DNA of 64,000 nt from Pelagophyceae sp. CCMP2097 (taxonomy: Eukaryota > Sar > Pelagophyceae), in the NCBI GenBank assembly GCA_026770575.1, contig MU657165.1, forward strand, positions 644,085-708,084, given 5' to 3'. The position numbers were made by a program, and so were the translations under genes. Positions 20,139-31,812 of the stretch are shown one piece after another. Every line of letters starts with the position of its first letter. Position 1 is the first letter of the stretch. The notes beneath the pieces were generated by a model. The model saw nothing but the letters and a program-made list of their open reading frames with translations. It did no database searches and was not told the origin of the DNA.

Positions 20139-21458
20139 TTAGTCTGCTTTAGAAAAGGCCTTCATGGAGCGGAAGATGGCCCCGTCGACGATGGAGGAGA
20201 TGGCGAAGACGCCGCCGACGATGGCGCAGATGGAAGTCATGAACGAAGCGAAGCCGGGCCTGCGCGGAGCGGCGACTTTATGGCACGCGGAGCGGCGACT
20301 TTATGGCACCCGCCGCGGCTCCGGCCAACCGTCGAGGCATCATCGGCGCGCACCGATTTTGTACGATTTGGATCATGACGGGGAAGAAGTCGTAGAAGAA
20401 GTAGACGCCGGGGTCCATGGCCGCGCCGTTTGGCGCAAACCTAATCATCAGATACGAATGTGTTGGTACGAGTCTCGCGATGCATCGTGCCGAGCCGTGG
20501 ACGGTCTCGGGGCCTCTGCGATGCCTTTCCCTGTCCGGGCGCGGCGTTAACATGACGAGTTCATGGCTGATGAACTGCTCGCTCAGTGCATATTGATTGG
20601 TCGAGATGGGTTTCCGAGGGAAACGGTCGTGGATCGTCGGGATGATCTTGAGCATGTAGTGCTGCTGCCCCGCGGCGAGGTGCTGCACGACGCCGTCCAG
20701 GGGCGCGGCCATGCCCGGGAAGCGCTCGCCAAAGTGCATCGAGTGCACCACGTGAGAGACGTTTGCGTGCCGCAGGTGGTCCATGCTCTGGATGCGGTCC
20801 TGCAGCGCCAGCAGCGGGTTGGTGGCCTGCAGCACCGCCGCCGGGTGCTTCATCGACGCCACGATGCGAAAGTTGGCAGACACCTTGCCGACGGAGAGCC
20901 GCCCATCAAGCGTGCAGCCCTGGCCCACCTCGCCCCCCGGCGCCTTGGAGAGCTCGTATGCCGTCGGCGCGCGGAACTCGACGTGATTTTGGGATTCCTT
21001 GTCGCCTAGATTTGCGTCTCTTTGTCGCCGTCGGTCGCGCGTCTCGAATGATGTCCACCACACTGTATTCCGCACTCGCTCCCGGCGCTGCTCTCAGCAT
21101 CTCGAATACCACACTTCCTGGCGTGTGCTTTCCGCTCGGCGTTCCCGACGCGGTCGGTACCTCTCGTGGCGTCGACGTGCATGTCCAGCTCGTCGCAGCC
21201 GAGGTGGAGAAAGGTCATGTGCAGGTGGACCGTCATCCGGTCCGGCAGTGCGACGCGCGCGCGGCCGTAGGGCACGTCGCCGTCGTCGACGCCGATGTGG
21301 TGGACGGTCGTCGACGAGGCGAAGTTGCGGACCTCGAGGAAGACGAGTGAGGCGATGATACAGAGCGAGCATAAAGTGACGACCGCGCCGGCGGCAGTGC
21401 GCTCCTGCACGCCGTCCACGACCCGGGCAAAGAGGTCCGCCCGGTACGACGGCGCCAT
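20139..21458 (-). CDS. ERV41/ERV46 (ERGIC)-type cargo receptor of ER-Golgi vesicles
   Basis: Three exons (21458-21161, 21005-20354, 20259-20139) sum to 357 codons (356 residues). The N-terminal cytoplasmic and first membrane segment reads FARVVDGVQERTAAGAVVTL followed by LCSLCIIASLVFLEV; the lumenal part has RMTVHLHMTFLHLGCDELDM, GCTLDGRLSVGKVSANFRI, NVSHVVHSMHFGERFPG and ISTNQYALSEQ; the end has GVYFFYDFFPVMIQIV and ASFMTSICAIVGGVFAISSI. These are the conserved blocks of the family that cycles in COPII/COPI vesicles. A segment at about 20430-20520 is longer than usual and might hide an unspliced intron. The last intron holds a 22-bp direct repeat. Confidence 0.92.
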
Positions 21459-21599
21459 CGCCCCGAGCGGCCACCGCGAGCCCTGCCGTCGGAAAAACGC
21501 GCCCAAGGAGGATTTGATGCGCTCCTCAGTTTTTGGGCAAAAGTTGCCGTGACTCCTCTTCGTTGGCGCGGTCCAATCTGATCCGTACGGCCTCGCGCG
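21459..21599. promoter_or_regulatory. Shared upstream region of ERGIC-type and UPF2 genes
   Basis: The two start codons face outward across 141 bp. Both promoters must lie here or inside the first exons. No TATA-like box or other named core element was found. Confidence 0.4.
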
Positions 21600-24500
21600 A
21601 TGGGGGACCGGCCTCGCGGCCAAAAGGGCGGCGGCGGGCGCGGCGCGGCGGCGGGCGCGCGCAAGCCGGAAGCCGGGCGCGGCGCCGGCGCCGGGCCGCA
21701 GCCGCAGCAGCCGCAGCCGCCACCGCCGCCGCCGCAGCCGCAGCCGCAGCCGCCGCGGCGCGACGGCGGCGGCCGCGGCGGCGGCGACGGTGGCGGCGGC
21801 CGCGGGCGCGGCGGCGGGACGCTGTATCGCCCGGGTGAAGGGCGGCCGCCGAACGCGCCGAGCGCGCCGCGGCCTGCGGCGCCAAAGGCCACGCCGGCGC
21901 CAAAGGCTCCCGGCGACGGCCCCGCCGCGGCCAAGGCCGGCGACGGCGGGTCGGCGCAGAAGACTCAGCGCGGCAACCGCACGCGCGCCAAGGACGGGCC
22001 GGACGCGCCGCCGCAGCCGCTGAAGAAGGCGGGCCACGAGGACCGCCAGCAGGTGCGGTCGCCTATAGACTCGCTATAGGGCGTATTGCGCGTCTGGAGG
22101 CACCGCGTAGGAGAAGCGCCGCGACCAGCCGCCGCCGCAACCTTCGCAGTCAAAGACCAAGGAAGGGTGCGCTCCGTGTGGACGTCGAAACCTTTGGAGC
22201 CAATTCTTCTCCTTAGGGCCGTTCTTCTCAGGGCCGCCGCGAACCGGCGAACCAAGGCTCCAACGCAGCAGCAAAAGGACCAGGCCTTGAAGGACAAGGC
22301 CGCGGCGGACGCGGCGGCGGCCGTCGAGGCGGCGGCGTTGGCCGAGGCTTTGCGCGTGGCCGCAGCTGCCGCAGCAGAGATCCAAGCCGCGGAAGACTTG
22401 CGGCGCGCCGAGGAGCAAGCGCGCGCCGACGCTTTGGAAAGGCAGCTCTCCGCGCAGCTGCAGTTGCAGGAGATGCGCAAGCTCCACGAAGTACGCGCAT
22501 CGCAACGGCGGCTCAACTGTGCGCGCCCTTGTTGTTCTCGACCTTGTTTGGGGAGCGCGCAACCGGGGGGTCTGATGTCCTTTCGAAGAGCCCTTTCCTC
22601 CAACATACGATTCCAGAGAGGTTGCACAAACGTAGCGGCGGCGAGCGTGGCGGCGTCGCGCTTGGTGTACGAGGCTACCAAAAAAACCAAAAAGTCGGAT
22701 TTGAAGCGGAGCACGGCCTTCGTGAAGAAAGTGCGCGGCGGCTGCGGCGAGGACCAGCGAGTGTCGCTGATGAAGGACGTGGAGGATTTGAATTTGTCGC
22801 AATACGTTTCCGAGCTCGCACGCTCCCGCGTCACTTCCCGTCATCCTTGGCGCACCGGGCTTGCTTTGGAAGGACGCCCTCGAAAGGACGCCTCTCAAGG
22901 GCCGTCTCTGAGAGGGAAGCGACCCGCGACGGCGTCTTGGTTCGACCTCGCGCCCTCTTCAGGTCGGCGCATTTGCGGAAACGCGCAAGTACAAAGACCG
23001 CGACGTCTTCGTCGCCGCAGACGTCTGCGCGGCGCTGCACCAAACTGCGTCCCAGGGGATGCCGTTTCGGGGGATGCCGTTTCGGGGGATGCCGTTTCGG
23101 GGGATGCCGTTTCGGGGGATGCCGTCCCACGAGATGCCGTCCCTGGACCCGGACCCTCGCACGACGGTCAAGACGGAACCGCGAGCGGCATGGCAGAAGC
23201 GAGATGCATGGCGGGGAACGACGCGGCCCGACCTCTGCCTTTGGACTTTACCTTTTTTCCGCGGCAGGCACGGCAAGCACGCCGACTTTTCGCGGGAGCT
23301 CGTCTCCGCGCTGACCAACGTCGTCTCGGAGGCGCAGCAGGGCGCTCTTGTGCTGGAGGACAAGGAAAAGGCGAAACACAAAAAAGGCGCTCTGCGTTTG
23401 GTCCTCGAGCTGTTTTTGCGAGGCATGCAATTCGACGAGGCGACGCTTCTGAAGATGCTGCGCCACGTCTGCGGCGGCGCGGGCGACGCGCAGGCGGAGA
23501 GGATGGACGCGGTGCTCCTCCACCTCTTTGTCAAGACCGTGGGGGAAGACGTTGGAGGCATCACGCCTCGCAAAGTCCTCTCTCTCGTAGAAGAGGCCGG
23601 CGGCGGCGCCGCGGCGCCGGACCACGACGCAGTCGAGCCCTTTGTCTCGCCCGTGAGTCGCCGCGCTCCTGCGACAGAGTCTCCAACACTTTCAAAACGC
23701 AGGCGACGCGGCTGGCATGCCGCGAGATGGCCCTGGGCGCGTATTCGAAGCTCCGCGCGCGCGTGGAGCGCGACCACACGGACCTGCGGGCTTTGGAAGC
23801 GCGGTGCACCAAGGACACGCTCACGCACGGGGCCCTCACCGAGGAGAAGGACCGCGCGCTCGACGAGGCGCGCAAGGCGCACGAGAAGATGCAGACCACG
23901 GTGCGTTTTTTCAAAGGACAGTCGTATCTCAGGCCTTAGGATGCTCGCTTGTAGGTGGTCGCTCTGGCGGACGGCCTCGACGTCGACCCGCCGGTCTTCC
24001 ACGAGGCGGACGAGGAGGCGTCTCTGCAGCTGAGCGGCGGCCTCTCGCTGGTGCTGGCGCAGACGCGGGACAACGGGTGCGGCGCCTTTGACGACGAAAC
24101 GTCAAGGGCGTTCTACGAGGAGTACCCAAACGTCCTCGACGTCGTCCCGGCGCCGGTCCTCGGCATCGCCGAGGCCGACGTCGTCGCGCTGAGGCGCGAG
24201 CGCGCCGAGCAGCGCCTGCTCTGGAAAGGGGCGACGCTGACGCAGTTGCACAAGAGAGACGCCACCGACGTCGTCCAAGACGAATCGCTCTCCATGGACA
24301 CCGCGTTTTCGGCGGACGACGGCGACGAGTCGGCGGAGATGCCGACGACGCTGGACGAGCCGACGGAGCCCCTTGGCAACGCGGTCACTCGCATGCTCAG
24401 AGACGACCTCCCGGCGTGCGCCTCGCGCGAGCGCAGCGACGCCTTTGCTCTGGCGTTTTGCGAGGGCCACGCGACGAAGAATTCGCGCAAGCGTCTGGTG

Positions 24501-27500
24501 AAGCAGCTTTACGCGGTGCCGCGCACGGCGCTGCATCTTTTGCCGCAATACGCGAGAATCGTTGCCATCATCCGAGTCGCTTTCAAGGACGTCGGCGCGA
24601 TGCTCGTCGCCGAGCTCGCCTCGGAGTTCCGCTGGCTGCACCGACGGAGGCACTCGCACCTCCTGGAGACGAAGCTGCGAAACGCAAGGTTCATTGGAGA
24701 ATTGGTGAAATTTCGAGTAGCGCCGCCGCAGCTCGCCTTCAACGTCCTGAAGACGTGCTTCGACGACTTCTCCGGCCAGCAGGTCGACGTCGCCTGCGCT
24801 ATTCTAGAGGCCGCCGGCGCGTTCTTGGTGCGGGCGCACGTCTCGCGAGACAGGACGGCCAACTTTCTCGAGCTCATGATGCGGCTGAAGAAGGCAAAGC
24901 CGCTGAACCAACGCGATGGCATTCGACCGTGTCGAATGTCGGGAACCCGGACGACGGTGCAGCGTCGAAGAGGCAGTGACGCTCGTCGTGGCCGTTGGAA
25001 AGGCGGTTGCTCGTCATACCGCCGCCCTAGGCGCGCTCTGCGACGCGGCGTACTACCACTGCCTGCCGCCGGCGGCGCGGAACCTGCGCGCCCCGAAGCA
25101 CCGCACGCCGCTCTACCGGCGCGCCGCCCGCGTCTGCCTTGACCGCAAAGAAGGGTGTTGGCGGCGAAGAACGCCTCGTCTCCAGGTACGTCGAGCACCT
25201 CTTCCTGCGCGCTTTAAAGCGGCACGCCGACGTGGACGGCGTCATCAAGCAGCTGCGCAAGCTGCCCTGGGGCAGCCGACAGCGGCGGCCCGCCGTGGCC
25301 GCGCCGGCCGCGGGCGAAATTTTCGACGAAACGTCCGAGCCGCCGGCCGCCATCGCGGCGCCGGTCGCGTCCGAGCCGCCGGCCGCCATCGCGGCGCCGG
25401 CCGAGGACGCGGTGCTCCTCGTCGTCAAGTTTGCCTTGAAGCTCGACCCAGCGTCAAGTTTGCAATCCCGGAGAGTCATTGTCATGAGATTGCTGCTTGC
25501 TTGCTTAAGATCCACCCTGGGTGGGGCTGGCCCAAAGGGGAATAACCGTCAAACCCGAGTCGAAGGCTTGCTTAAGATCCACCCTGAGGCATGAGGGTGT
25601 TAGTTTATATACCGGAAAGCGTCATTGGATGCAGTGTGAGATTGGTTTTGAGGGGATTTCTGTTTTTTTCTTTCCTGGAAAGTCTTTGTCATGAGATTGG
25701 TTTTGAGGGGATTTAGATGCACGCCCATCTGAGATGCCCGGCCAAAGGGCCTCGTCGTTCAGCACGGGTGATTCAAGAGTCCGAACATTCATCTCTAGGC
25801 TGGCGCGGTCCAAAGCGGACGCGGTGCCTTTAGCCGCCGACGTCTTAAGTGGCCTCCACCAGTACCGGCCGGACGTCACCGCGCGCGTCGTCGACGCCAT
25901 CCTCGAGGCCTTTGAGTTCGCGCTGGAGACGCCGGCGGCGAAGCGGTCCCTCGGGGGGCCGCAGCGCTGGGTGGCCTTGGCCTCTCTTTACGGCGAGCTG
26001 TACAACTACTCGCTCGTCGGGTCGCAGCACCTCTTGGCCACGCTGAGGCGCCTTTTAGACGCGGGCCACGGCGTGACGGAGCCCTGGCGTTTGCACATGG
26101 CCGAGAAAGTGAATCACGCGTACGGGGCCAGGCTTCAACACGAGCAGGGCCTCGCCCAGGCCGCCGCAGAGGCCGCCGCAGAGGCCGCCGCCGCCGAGCC
26201 CGCCGAGCCCGCCGCGCCGAAGGCGCCCACAAAGGCTGCAAAGGCCTTGGCGCTCAAGGCCGCGCAGGCCGCGGTCCCACCTCCAGAGCCGGCGACACCC
26301 GAGTCGATTTCGCGCGCCTACGCGTTTGCGTACCACGTCGGCGCGCACGCCGAGGCGGACCCGCGCGTGCCCTGCGCCGCCGACGCGCCGGGCGACCTGC
26401 TGCGAGTGACGCTCTGCTGCGTGAGTCGCCCTCTTCGAAAAACGTGCCATGCATTGTCCGGTGCCAGGACTCAAGGTGCCTCGGATGCCTTGTGCTCATC
26501 GCAAGAGTGCACTCTTCATCATCGCCTTTTAGGTGATTCTGCGGACGGCGGCACCGTGCGTCGTCGCGGCGGCGTCGGCGCGCGACGGCCTCTGCCTCGC
26601 CGTCGACGCGCTGCAGCGCTACTTTTTGGCCAAGCCGACGCCGCCGATCACGCACCGGTATGCGCTCCTCGACGCTTTGGACGACTTGCGGTCCAACGCC
26701 GCAAGCGCAGAGGCACGGCTCCGCGGCCCGCAGCGCCGCGGCGCTTGCGCTTTCAAGCCCACGGAGTGTTTCCCGCACCGGGCGAATTGGCGAGAGGCGC
26801 AAATGGCCGTTGACGCTGCTGAAGCGGCCAAAGCCGCTCACAACGCGGCCAAGGCGCGCACCTCTGCGATCGCCGGCGGCGCTCAGGTCGCCGACGCGGC
26901 GGCGGTCGCCGACGACGACGACGAGGAAGACGACGAGGGCGCGCGGCGACAACCCGACGAGGAAGACGAAGGCGAGGAGGACGACGAGGAAGAGGACGAG
27001 GAAGAGGACGAGGAAGACGAGGAAGACGAGGAAGACGAGGACGACGACTATGAGAAGCGCGGGCCGACTGCGGAGGACGACGCCTTCGACCTTGCGTTTT
27101 CGGCGATGGTTCTTGAATCCATGGCCGCGACGAAGCGGTTGCAACGCACCGGTGCCGCTGCTTCGCTCGGCGCCGCGTCGGGCGACAACATGGCAGACGT
27201 CGAGATGCTCGCTCGGCGCGTCGTCGCGCCGCAGCACGACGCGGGCAACGCCGCCGCGGGGCCGCCGCCCGGCGCCACGCGGTAACACAACTGCGTCGCG
27301 CCGGAAAACGTCACGGCGCCGGCATCCGAGGCACGCCGGGGTCGATACAACGGGTTGTTGAACCGTCACTATAGGTTTCGGATGCTCAAGCGCGGTGCCA
27401 AGGGCAAGCTCGAGGCGCGCGCGTTGGACGTCCCGGACACGACGCGCCTCGCCTCGATGATGCACCGCAACGAGCAGGCCCAGGCCGACGAGCGCAACTT

Positions 27501-27549
27501 GCTGAAGAGGCGCACGCTCCAAGCCGCGCGCAACATCGTAGACGACTAG
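21600..27549 (+). CDS. UPF2: UPF2, nonsense-mediated decay scaffold (three MIF4G domains)
   Basis: Resolved exons: 21600-22052, 22111-22166, 22232-22490, about 22617-22829, 22963-23048, 23268-23652, 23703-23900, 23955-about 24939, two exons between 25030 and 25452, 25799-26420, 26533-27281 and 27375-27549. The N-terminus is Gly/Pro/Gln rich and then Ala/Glu/Lys coiled. MIF4G-1 has LKRSTAFVKKV, NLSQYVSE and HADFSRELV; MIF4G-2 has NARFIGELVKFRV and QQVDVACAILEAAGAFLVRA; VIKQLRKLPW and SLYGELYNYSLV mark the third. A long acidic run (26921-27050), DLAFSAMVLESM and a C-terminal FRMLKRGAKGKL complete the UPF1-binding end. UPF2 bridges UPF1 and UPF3 on mRNAs with premature stops. The join from about 24939 to 25190 is unresolved. 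Intron 25453-25798 is repeat-rich. Confidence 0.93.
23054..23150. repeat. Intronic 15-bp tandem repeat
   Basis: Four to five copies of GGGGATGCCGTTTCG, then two diverged copies, fill the start of UPF2 intron 23049-23267. In frame they give a spurious MPFRG repeat peptide. Confidence 0.85.
25453..25798 (+). repeat. Repeat-bearing 346-nt intron of UPF2
   Basis: This intron holds two copies of GCTTGCTTAAGATCCACCCT (25499 and 25566 regions), two copies of TGAGATTGGTTTTGAGGGGA (25637 and 25692 regions) and the string CATGAGGGTGTTAGTT (25590), which also occurs at about 19282. A relative of the first unit is found at 53448-53476, and an inverted one near 46779. The intron is longer and more AT-rich than its neighbours. 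Confidence 0.75.
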
Positions 27550-28003
27550 CGCGCGACATCGTCGACTAGCGGCTGTCCAAGACTGGAAAACGGCATCAAG
27601 GCCCCGCACGGCGACGCGCACGGGTCCGGCGGACTGCGCGGCGGGCGCGGCGCTCCCCGAGACGCGGTGGAGGCGCCGCCACGGGTGGCTCTCCCGGCGG
27701 CTCGGCTCTCCCGACAGCGCTGCCACGTCGCCCGGCTCGGGCCTGGCGGGGCCGGCGGCGGAGGGCCGGTCCGTCACGCGGCGGTACCGATGGCCGACGC
27801 CGCCACAGCAGCGCCGGCGCTCGCGGCCCCGGCGACGCGTGACGCAGGCCCTCGTAAAGCCTTTGCAAGTCGTGACGCGCGTTTGGGTGTGGATTCTCAA
27901 AGGCTCCCTCTGGCCCTCGCTCTCCCGGGGCCGTCGACTGCATCCCTGGCGCGTCATGGCAACGTGCGACTTAGAAAAGGGCCGCGTCGGGCTTCTCGCG
28001 CCT
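27550..28003. other. Convergent intergenic region
   Basis: The stop codons of UPF2 and gyrase B face each other across 454 bp. Open frames on both strands exist but are GC-driven and Arg/Ala/Pro rich with no recognisable motif. It presumably holds both 3' UTRs. Confidence 0.4.
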
Positions 28004-30127
28004 TCAGAGGTTGAGTTCGTTGATGCGGATGCTCGGGGCGTGGTCGGAGATGAATTCCTTGCGCTCGAGGACCGAGTCGCCCATGAGGAGCGTGATGATG
28101 CGGTCCGCCGCGGAAGCGTCCTCGACCTCTACGCGCTGCAGGCGGCGCGTGGCAGGGTCCATGGTCGTCGACCACAGCTGCTCCGCCATCATCTCGCCGA
28201 GACCCTTGAAGCGCTGTACCGGAGGCGGTCTTGCGCCCGCGGACCGCGTCGCCGCGTGCGCCTTCATGGCCGCTTTGAGCTCTTCGTCGGTCCAAAAGTA
28301 GACGTCGGACCCCTTTGGGCCCAGCGCGGCCTTGTACAGCGGTGGGCAGGCGATGTAGACGTAGCCCTCGTGGATCAAACGGCGCTGGTAGCGGTAGAAG
28401 AACGTGAGGATCAACGAGCGGATGTGGGCGCCGTCGACGTCGGCGTCCGTCATGATGATGATGCGGTGGTACCGCAGGGCGTTGCCGTCAAATTCCTCGC
28501 CACGCAAGCCGAGGCCTAACGCGGAGATCAAGTTTTGCAGCTCCGTATTTTTGTAGATCTTGTCAGCTGCGCATTTTTCAACGTTCAAAATCTTGCCCCG
28601 CAGCGGCAAGATGGCCTGCGTCGCGCGGTCGCGGCCCTGCTTGGCCGAACCGGCGGCGGAGTCGCCCTCGACGATGAAGATCTCCGCGTCCGCCGCGCCG
28701 AGCTGGCAGTCGGCCAGCTTGCCGGGCAGCACCGACGACGTGAGGAGCGTCTTGCGCCGGACGAGGTCGCGCGCCGCCTTGGCCGCCGACGACGCCGACT
28801 GCGCCGCCAGCGCCTTGTCCACGACGGCTTGCAAGGCACGCGGGTGCACCTCGAAGTGGCGCTGCAGCGCCTCGCTCACCACGTCTGCGACGATGCTGCG
28901 GACGGCCGGCGACCCGAGTCGAGTCTTCGTCTGGCCCTCGAACTCGGGCTCCGGGACGCGCACGAGGACGACGGCGGTGAGGCCCTCGCGGATGTAGTCG
29001 CCCGGGATGGACGCCGTCGGCGTCTTGGATGAGCCCGATTTGCTGACCTTGTAGCCCGCGTTGACGACGCGCGTCACCGCCGACTTCAAGCCCTCGACGT
29101 GCGAGCCGCCGTCGCTCGTGCGGATGCCGTTTGCGAAAGAGACGACACTGTCTGTGTACTGGTCTGCGCACCATCGCAGCGCGCATTCCACTTCCACGCC
29201 GTCGCGGCCGCCCGTGAATAAAGTGCCCCCCTCGACGCTCCGCCCCACCGTCTTCGGGCCCAGCGACGGGTGTAAAGCTGCCTTGCCCGCGCACAGCGCG
29301 TCGGCGTACTCGGCGATGCCGCCCTCGTGGAAGAACTCGCGATTCACGGGCGCCTTGGGCCGCTCGTCGCGCAGCTCCAGCCGCGCGCCCGCATTGAGGT
29401 AGGCCAGCTCGTCGAGGCGCGCCGCTAAAGTGTCGTAGTCGAACTTGGTCGACTCTGTGAAAATCGTTGTGTCCGGCACGAATTCAATGCGCGTCCCCGA
29501 CTCCCAGCCGTCGGCGGCGATGGCCGCCTCCTCGCGCAGTTCCGTCGTCGGCTTGCCCTTTGAAAAGTCCATGAGGTGCGTTACACCGTTGCGGCGGACC
29601 TCGGCCTCGAGCTTCGACGACAGCGCGTTGACGACGCTGAGGCCGACGCCGTGGAGGCCGCCGGAGACGCGGTAGCCGGAAGTGCCCTCGCCGCCGAACT
29701 TGCCGCCGGCGTGCAAAACGCAGAGGACCGTCTCCAGCGCGGACCGGCCGGAAACGTGCGCGTCGCACGGGATGCCGCGGCCGTCGTCTCGGACAACGCA
29801 GCCGCCCTGCTTCGTCAGCGTGACGACGACGCGCGTCGCATGGCCCGCCATGACCTCGTCGACGGAGTTGTCGACGATCTCCCAGACGAGGTGGTGTAGA
29901 CCTTTCGAACCCGTCGACCCAATGTACATGCCCGGCCGCTTGCGCACGGCCTCCAGACCTTCGAGGACGACGATCTGCTGGGCGCCGTACGTCGATTCCG
30001 CCACGGCGGCCTTGCGCGCCACGAACGCACGGCGCGCCGGGCGCGGCGCGCGGCGCGCGACCATCGCATTCGCGCGCAGGGCCGCGGCGCGCGGGAGCCA
30101 TGTCAAAGCCAGCATCGCCAACCACAT
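28004..30127 (-). CDS. gyrB: DNA gyrase subunit B, plastid-targeted
   Basis: A single exon; the open frame runs from 30241, but the ATG at 30127 places a classic signal peptide first (MWLAMLALTWLPRAAALRA), followed by an Arg/Ala-rich, acid-poor stretch before the enzyme (about residue 50 on). This two-part leader is what secondary plastids of stramenopiles use. The GHKL ATPase has IVDNSVDEVMAG, DDGRGIP, GGLHGVGLSVVNALS; the TOPRIM part has IFIVEGDSAAGSAKQGRDR and IMTDADVDGAHIRSL; the end has RFKGLGEMM. All catalytic blocks are present, so the protein should be active in plastid DNA supercoiling together with a GyrA encoded elsewhere. It is intron-less. From 30127 it is 707 residues, somewhat shorter than Escherichia coli GyrB, like cyanobacterial forms. 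Confidence 0.93.
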   Translation of the reverse strand: MWLAMLALTWLPRAAALRANAMVARRAPRPARRAFVARKAAVAESTYGAQQIVVLEGLEAVRKRPGMYIGSTGSKGLHHLVWEIVDNSVDEVMAGHATRVVVTLTKQGGCVVRDDGRGIPCDAHVSGRSALETVLCVLHAGGKFGGEGTSGYRVSGGLHGVGLSVVNALSSKLEAEVRRNGVTHLMDFSKGKPTTELREEAAIAADGWESGTRIEFVPDTTIFTESTKFDYDTLAARLDELAYLNAGARLELRDERPKAPVNREFFHEGGIAEYADALCAGKAALHPSLGPKTVGRSVEGGTLFTGGRDGVEVECALRWCADQYTDSVVSFANGIRTSDGGSHVEGLKSAVTRVVNAGYKVSKSGSSKTPTASIPGDYIREGLTAVVLVRVPEPEFEGQTKTRLGSPAVRSIVADVVSEALQRHFEVHPRALQAVVDKALAAQSASSAAKAARDLVRRKTLLTSSVLPGKLADCQLGAADAEIFIVEGDSAAGSAKQGRDRATQAILPLRGKILNVEKCAADKIYKNTELQNLISALGLGLRGEEFDGNALRYHRIIIMTDADVDGAHIRSLILTFFYRYQRRLIHEGYVYIACPPLYKAALGPKGSDVYFWTDEELKAAMKAHAATRSAGARPPPVQRFKGLGEMMAEQLWSTTMDPATRRLQRVEVEDASAADRIITLLMGDSVLERKEFISDHAPSIRINELNL

Positions 30128-30427
30128 CCGCCGATACGTCGGGGCACCGCCCGCAGCGGATGGCCGACCCGACTCGAGCTCGACCCCCGCGATGGCGCAC
30201 GACCGCCGCGAAAGAACGCTATCTGGCGATACCTGCAACACACGACGAAAAGGGGCCTTAAATTTGTAAGCTCGAGACGGCGCGGGAGCCTTCGCCGCCG
30301 CACGATGTCGCGCGCGACGCCGACGGCACTCGAAACGCGCTCGAAATTAAAGTTTCGCAGGATTTGAATGCTACTTTTCTCGAAAATCGGAACGACGCTC
30401 GTTGCGGCAGGCGGGCCTCGTGAGTCG

Positions 30428-31730
30428 ATGGCGGCGCTCGAGCTCTCGGCTGCGTTTTGCGACGTGGTGCCGGTGCCGCAGGACGACGGGCCGAACGCCG
30501 TCGTGCCTATTCTGTATGCGGACGAGTATAGAGAGCTCATGGGCTACTTTCGCGCGTGCCTCGTCTCCGGCGAGCACTCGCCGCGAGTGCTGGTGCGCCA
30601 CGCCGCGTGTGGACCAACGCTCATTGCGATGCCTCCTTGTAGGCCTTGACTGCGGCGATTGTCGAACACAACGTGCGTCGCACTCTGCGCCCGCTCAAAC
30701 GCGCAAACGCCAACCCCGCAGGCGGCGCACTACACCGTGTGGCACGTGCGCCGGTGCTGCCTCTTCGCGCTCCGGTCCGACGGCGACGACTCTGCGCTCC
30801 ACGACGAGCTCGACTACGTTATAGCCGCGTCCCTCGTAGAGCGAGGACCGTCGACGACGTCGTGCTCTGGAGGCTCGATCGATGCAACGCCAGGCCCGCG
30901 TGGCTTCCGGAGCGCGTTTCTTAGGTCGCGGGCGTGGCCGCGGGCAATCCGAAGAATTACCAAATCTGGTACCACCGGCGCGTCGTCGTCGAGCACCTCG
31001 GCGCCGGCGCCGCAGAGGTCCGCGCCCCGCATTCCGCACCCGCCCACCATTCCGGCGCGGTCAGGCGGAGCTGGATTTTATCGCGGCAATGTTAGAAGGC
31101 GACTCGAAGAACTACCATGGTGCGGCCCCTCCGCCTGAAGCAAAGCGGAAAGCGCCGCCCTAGGCTGGTCGCACCGCCTCTGGGTCCTCAAGCAGTTCGG
31201 CTGCTGGGGCCGCGAGCTGGCATACGTGAGACTTTTATTTGAAGCGTCCCGGTCCGAGACAACCCAATCCGGTTCGAGCGACGACGCATCCGCAGGTCGA
31301 CGAGCTGCTCGCAGAGGATGCGTTCAACAACTCCGCGTGGTCGCACCGCCACGCCGTCGTCTCCGCCACGGAGCCGAAGACGGACGCCGTCGCGGCGCGC
31401 GAGGCGACGTACGCCCTCGGCTTTGCGGCCGCGGCGCCAGAAAACGAATCGCCGTGGTCCTACGCCCTTGCCTTTGCCTCGAAAAGCACCGAGGCGGACA
31501 AACTCTTGCTCGAGCACTGCGAGGCCGAGGTCCAAGCGGACCGCCTCTCGCGCTTCGTGGCGGCGGCGCTCGTGGAGGTCTACCTCCGCCGTGCAGACGC
31601 CCAAGCCCTCGGCTACGCCGCGTCCCTCGCAGCCAAGCTCTCCGGCGAACTCGACGCCCCGAGGTCGCGTTTCTGGGCCAACCGCGCCGCGCGCATCGAG
31701 GATTCCCTAAGGGCCGCCCAAGAAGCCTGA
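30428..31730 (+). CDS. Protein farnesyl/geranylgeranyl transferase alpha subunit
   Basis: Seven exons (30428-30586, 30643-30672, 30722-30817, 30925-31017, 31065-31119, 31164-31225, 31296-31730) sum to 310 codons. It has the helical-hairpin prenyltransferase alpha repeats: PILYADEYRELMGYFRA, HYTVWHVRRCCL, NPKNYQIWYHRRVVVEHL, DSKNYHGWSHRLWVLKQFG and NNSAWSHRHAVV, each with the N-x-x-x-W-x-x-R signature. Exon 2 is 30 nt. This subunit is shared by farnesyltransferase and geranylgeranyltransferase I, which lipidate CaaX proteins in the cytosol. An upstream in-frame ATG at 30368 is possible. It is convergent with the next gene, 82 bp away. Confidence 0.92.
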
Positions 31731-31812
31731 AACCCGCGCCCCGCGCCTCGTAACACGCACGTTCGGAGATGCCCGGCGGCCGCACGACCAAGAGGGTTGT
31801 TTTATTATCGGG

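Noticed and set aside
23054..23150. A repeated MPFRG peptide frame or CRISPR-like array
   Set aside because: The unit has no spacers and lies inside a UPF2 intron flanked by phase-matched splice sites.
26254..27957. A 567-codon minus-strand ORF
   Set aside because: Antisense of UPF2 exons and the spacer; Arg/Val-rich composition is the complement of Asp/Glu-rich exons, with no motif.
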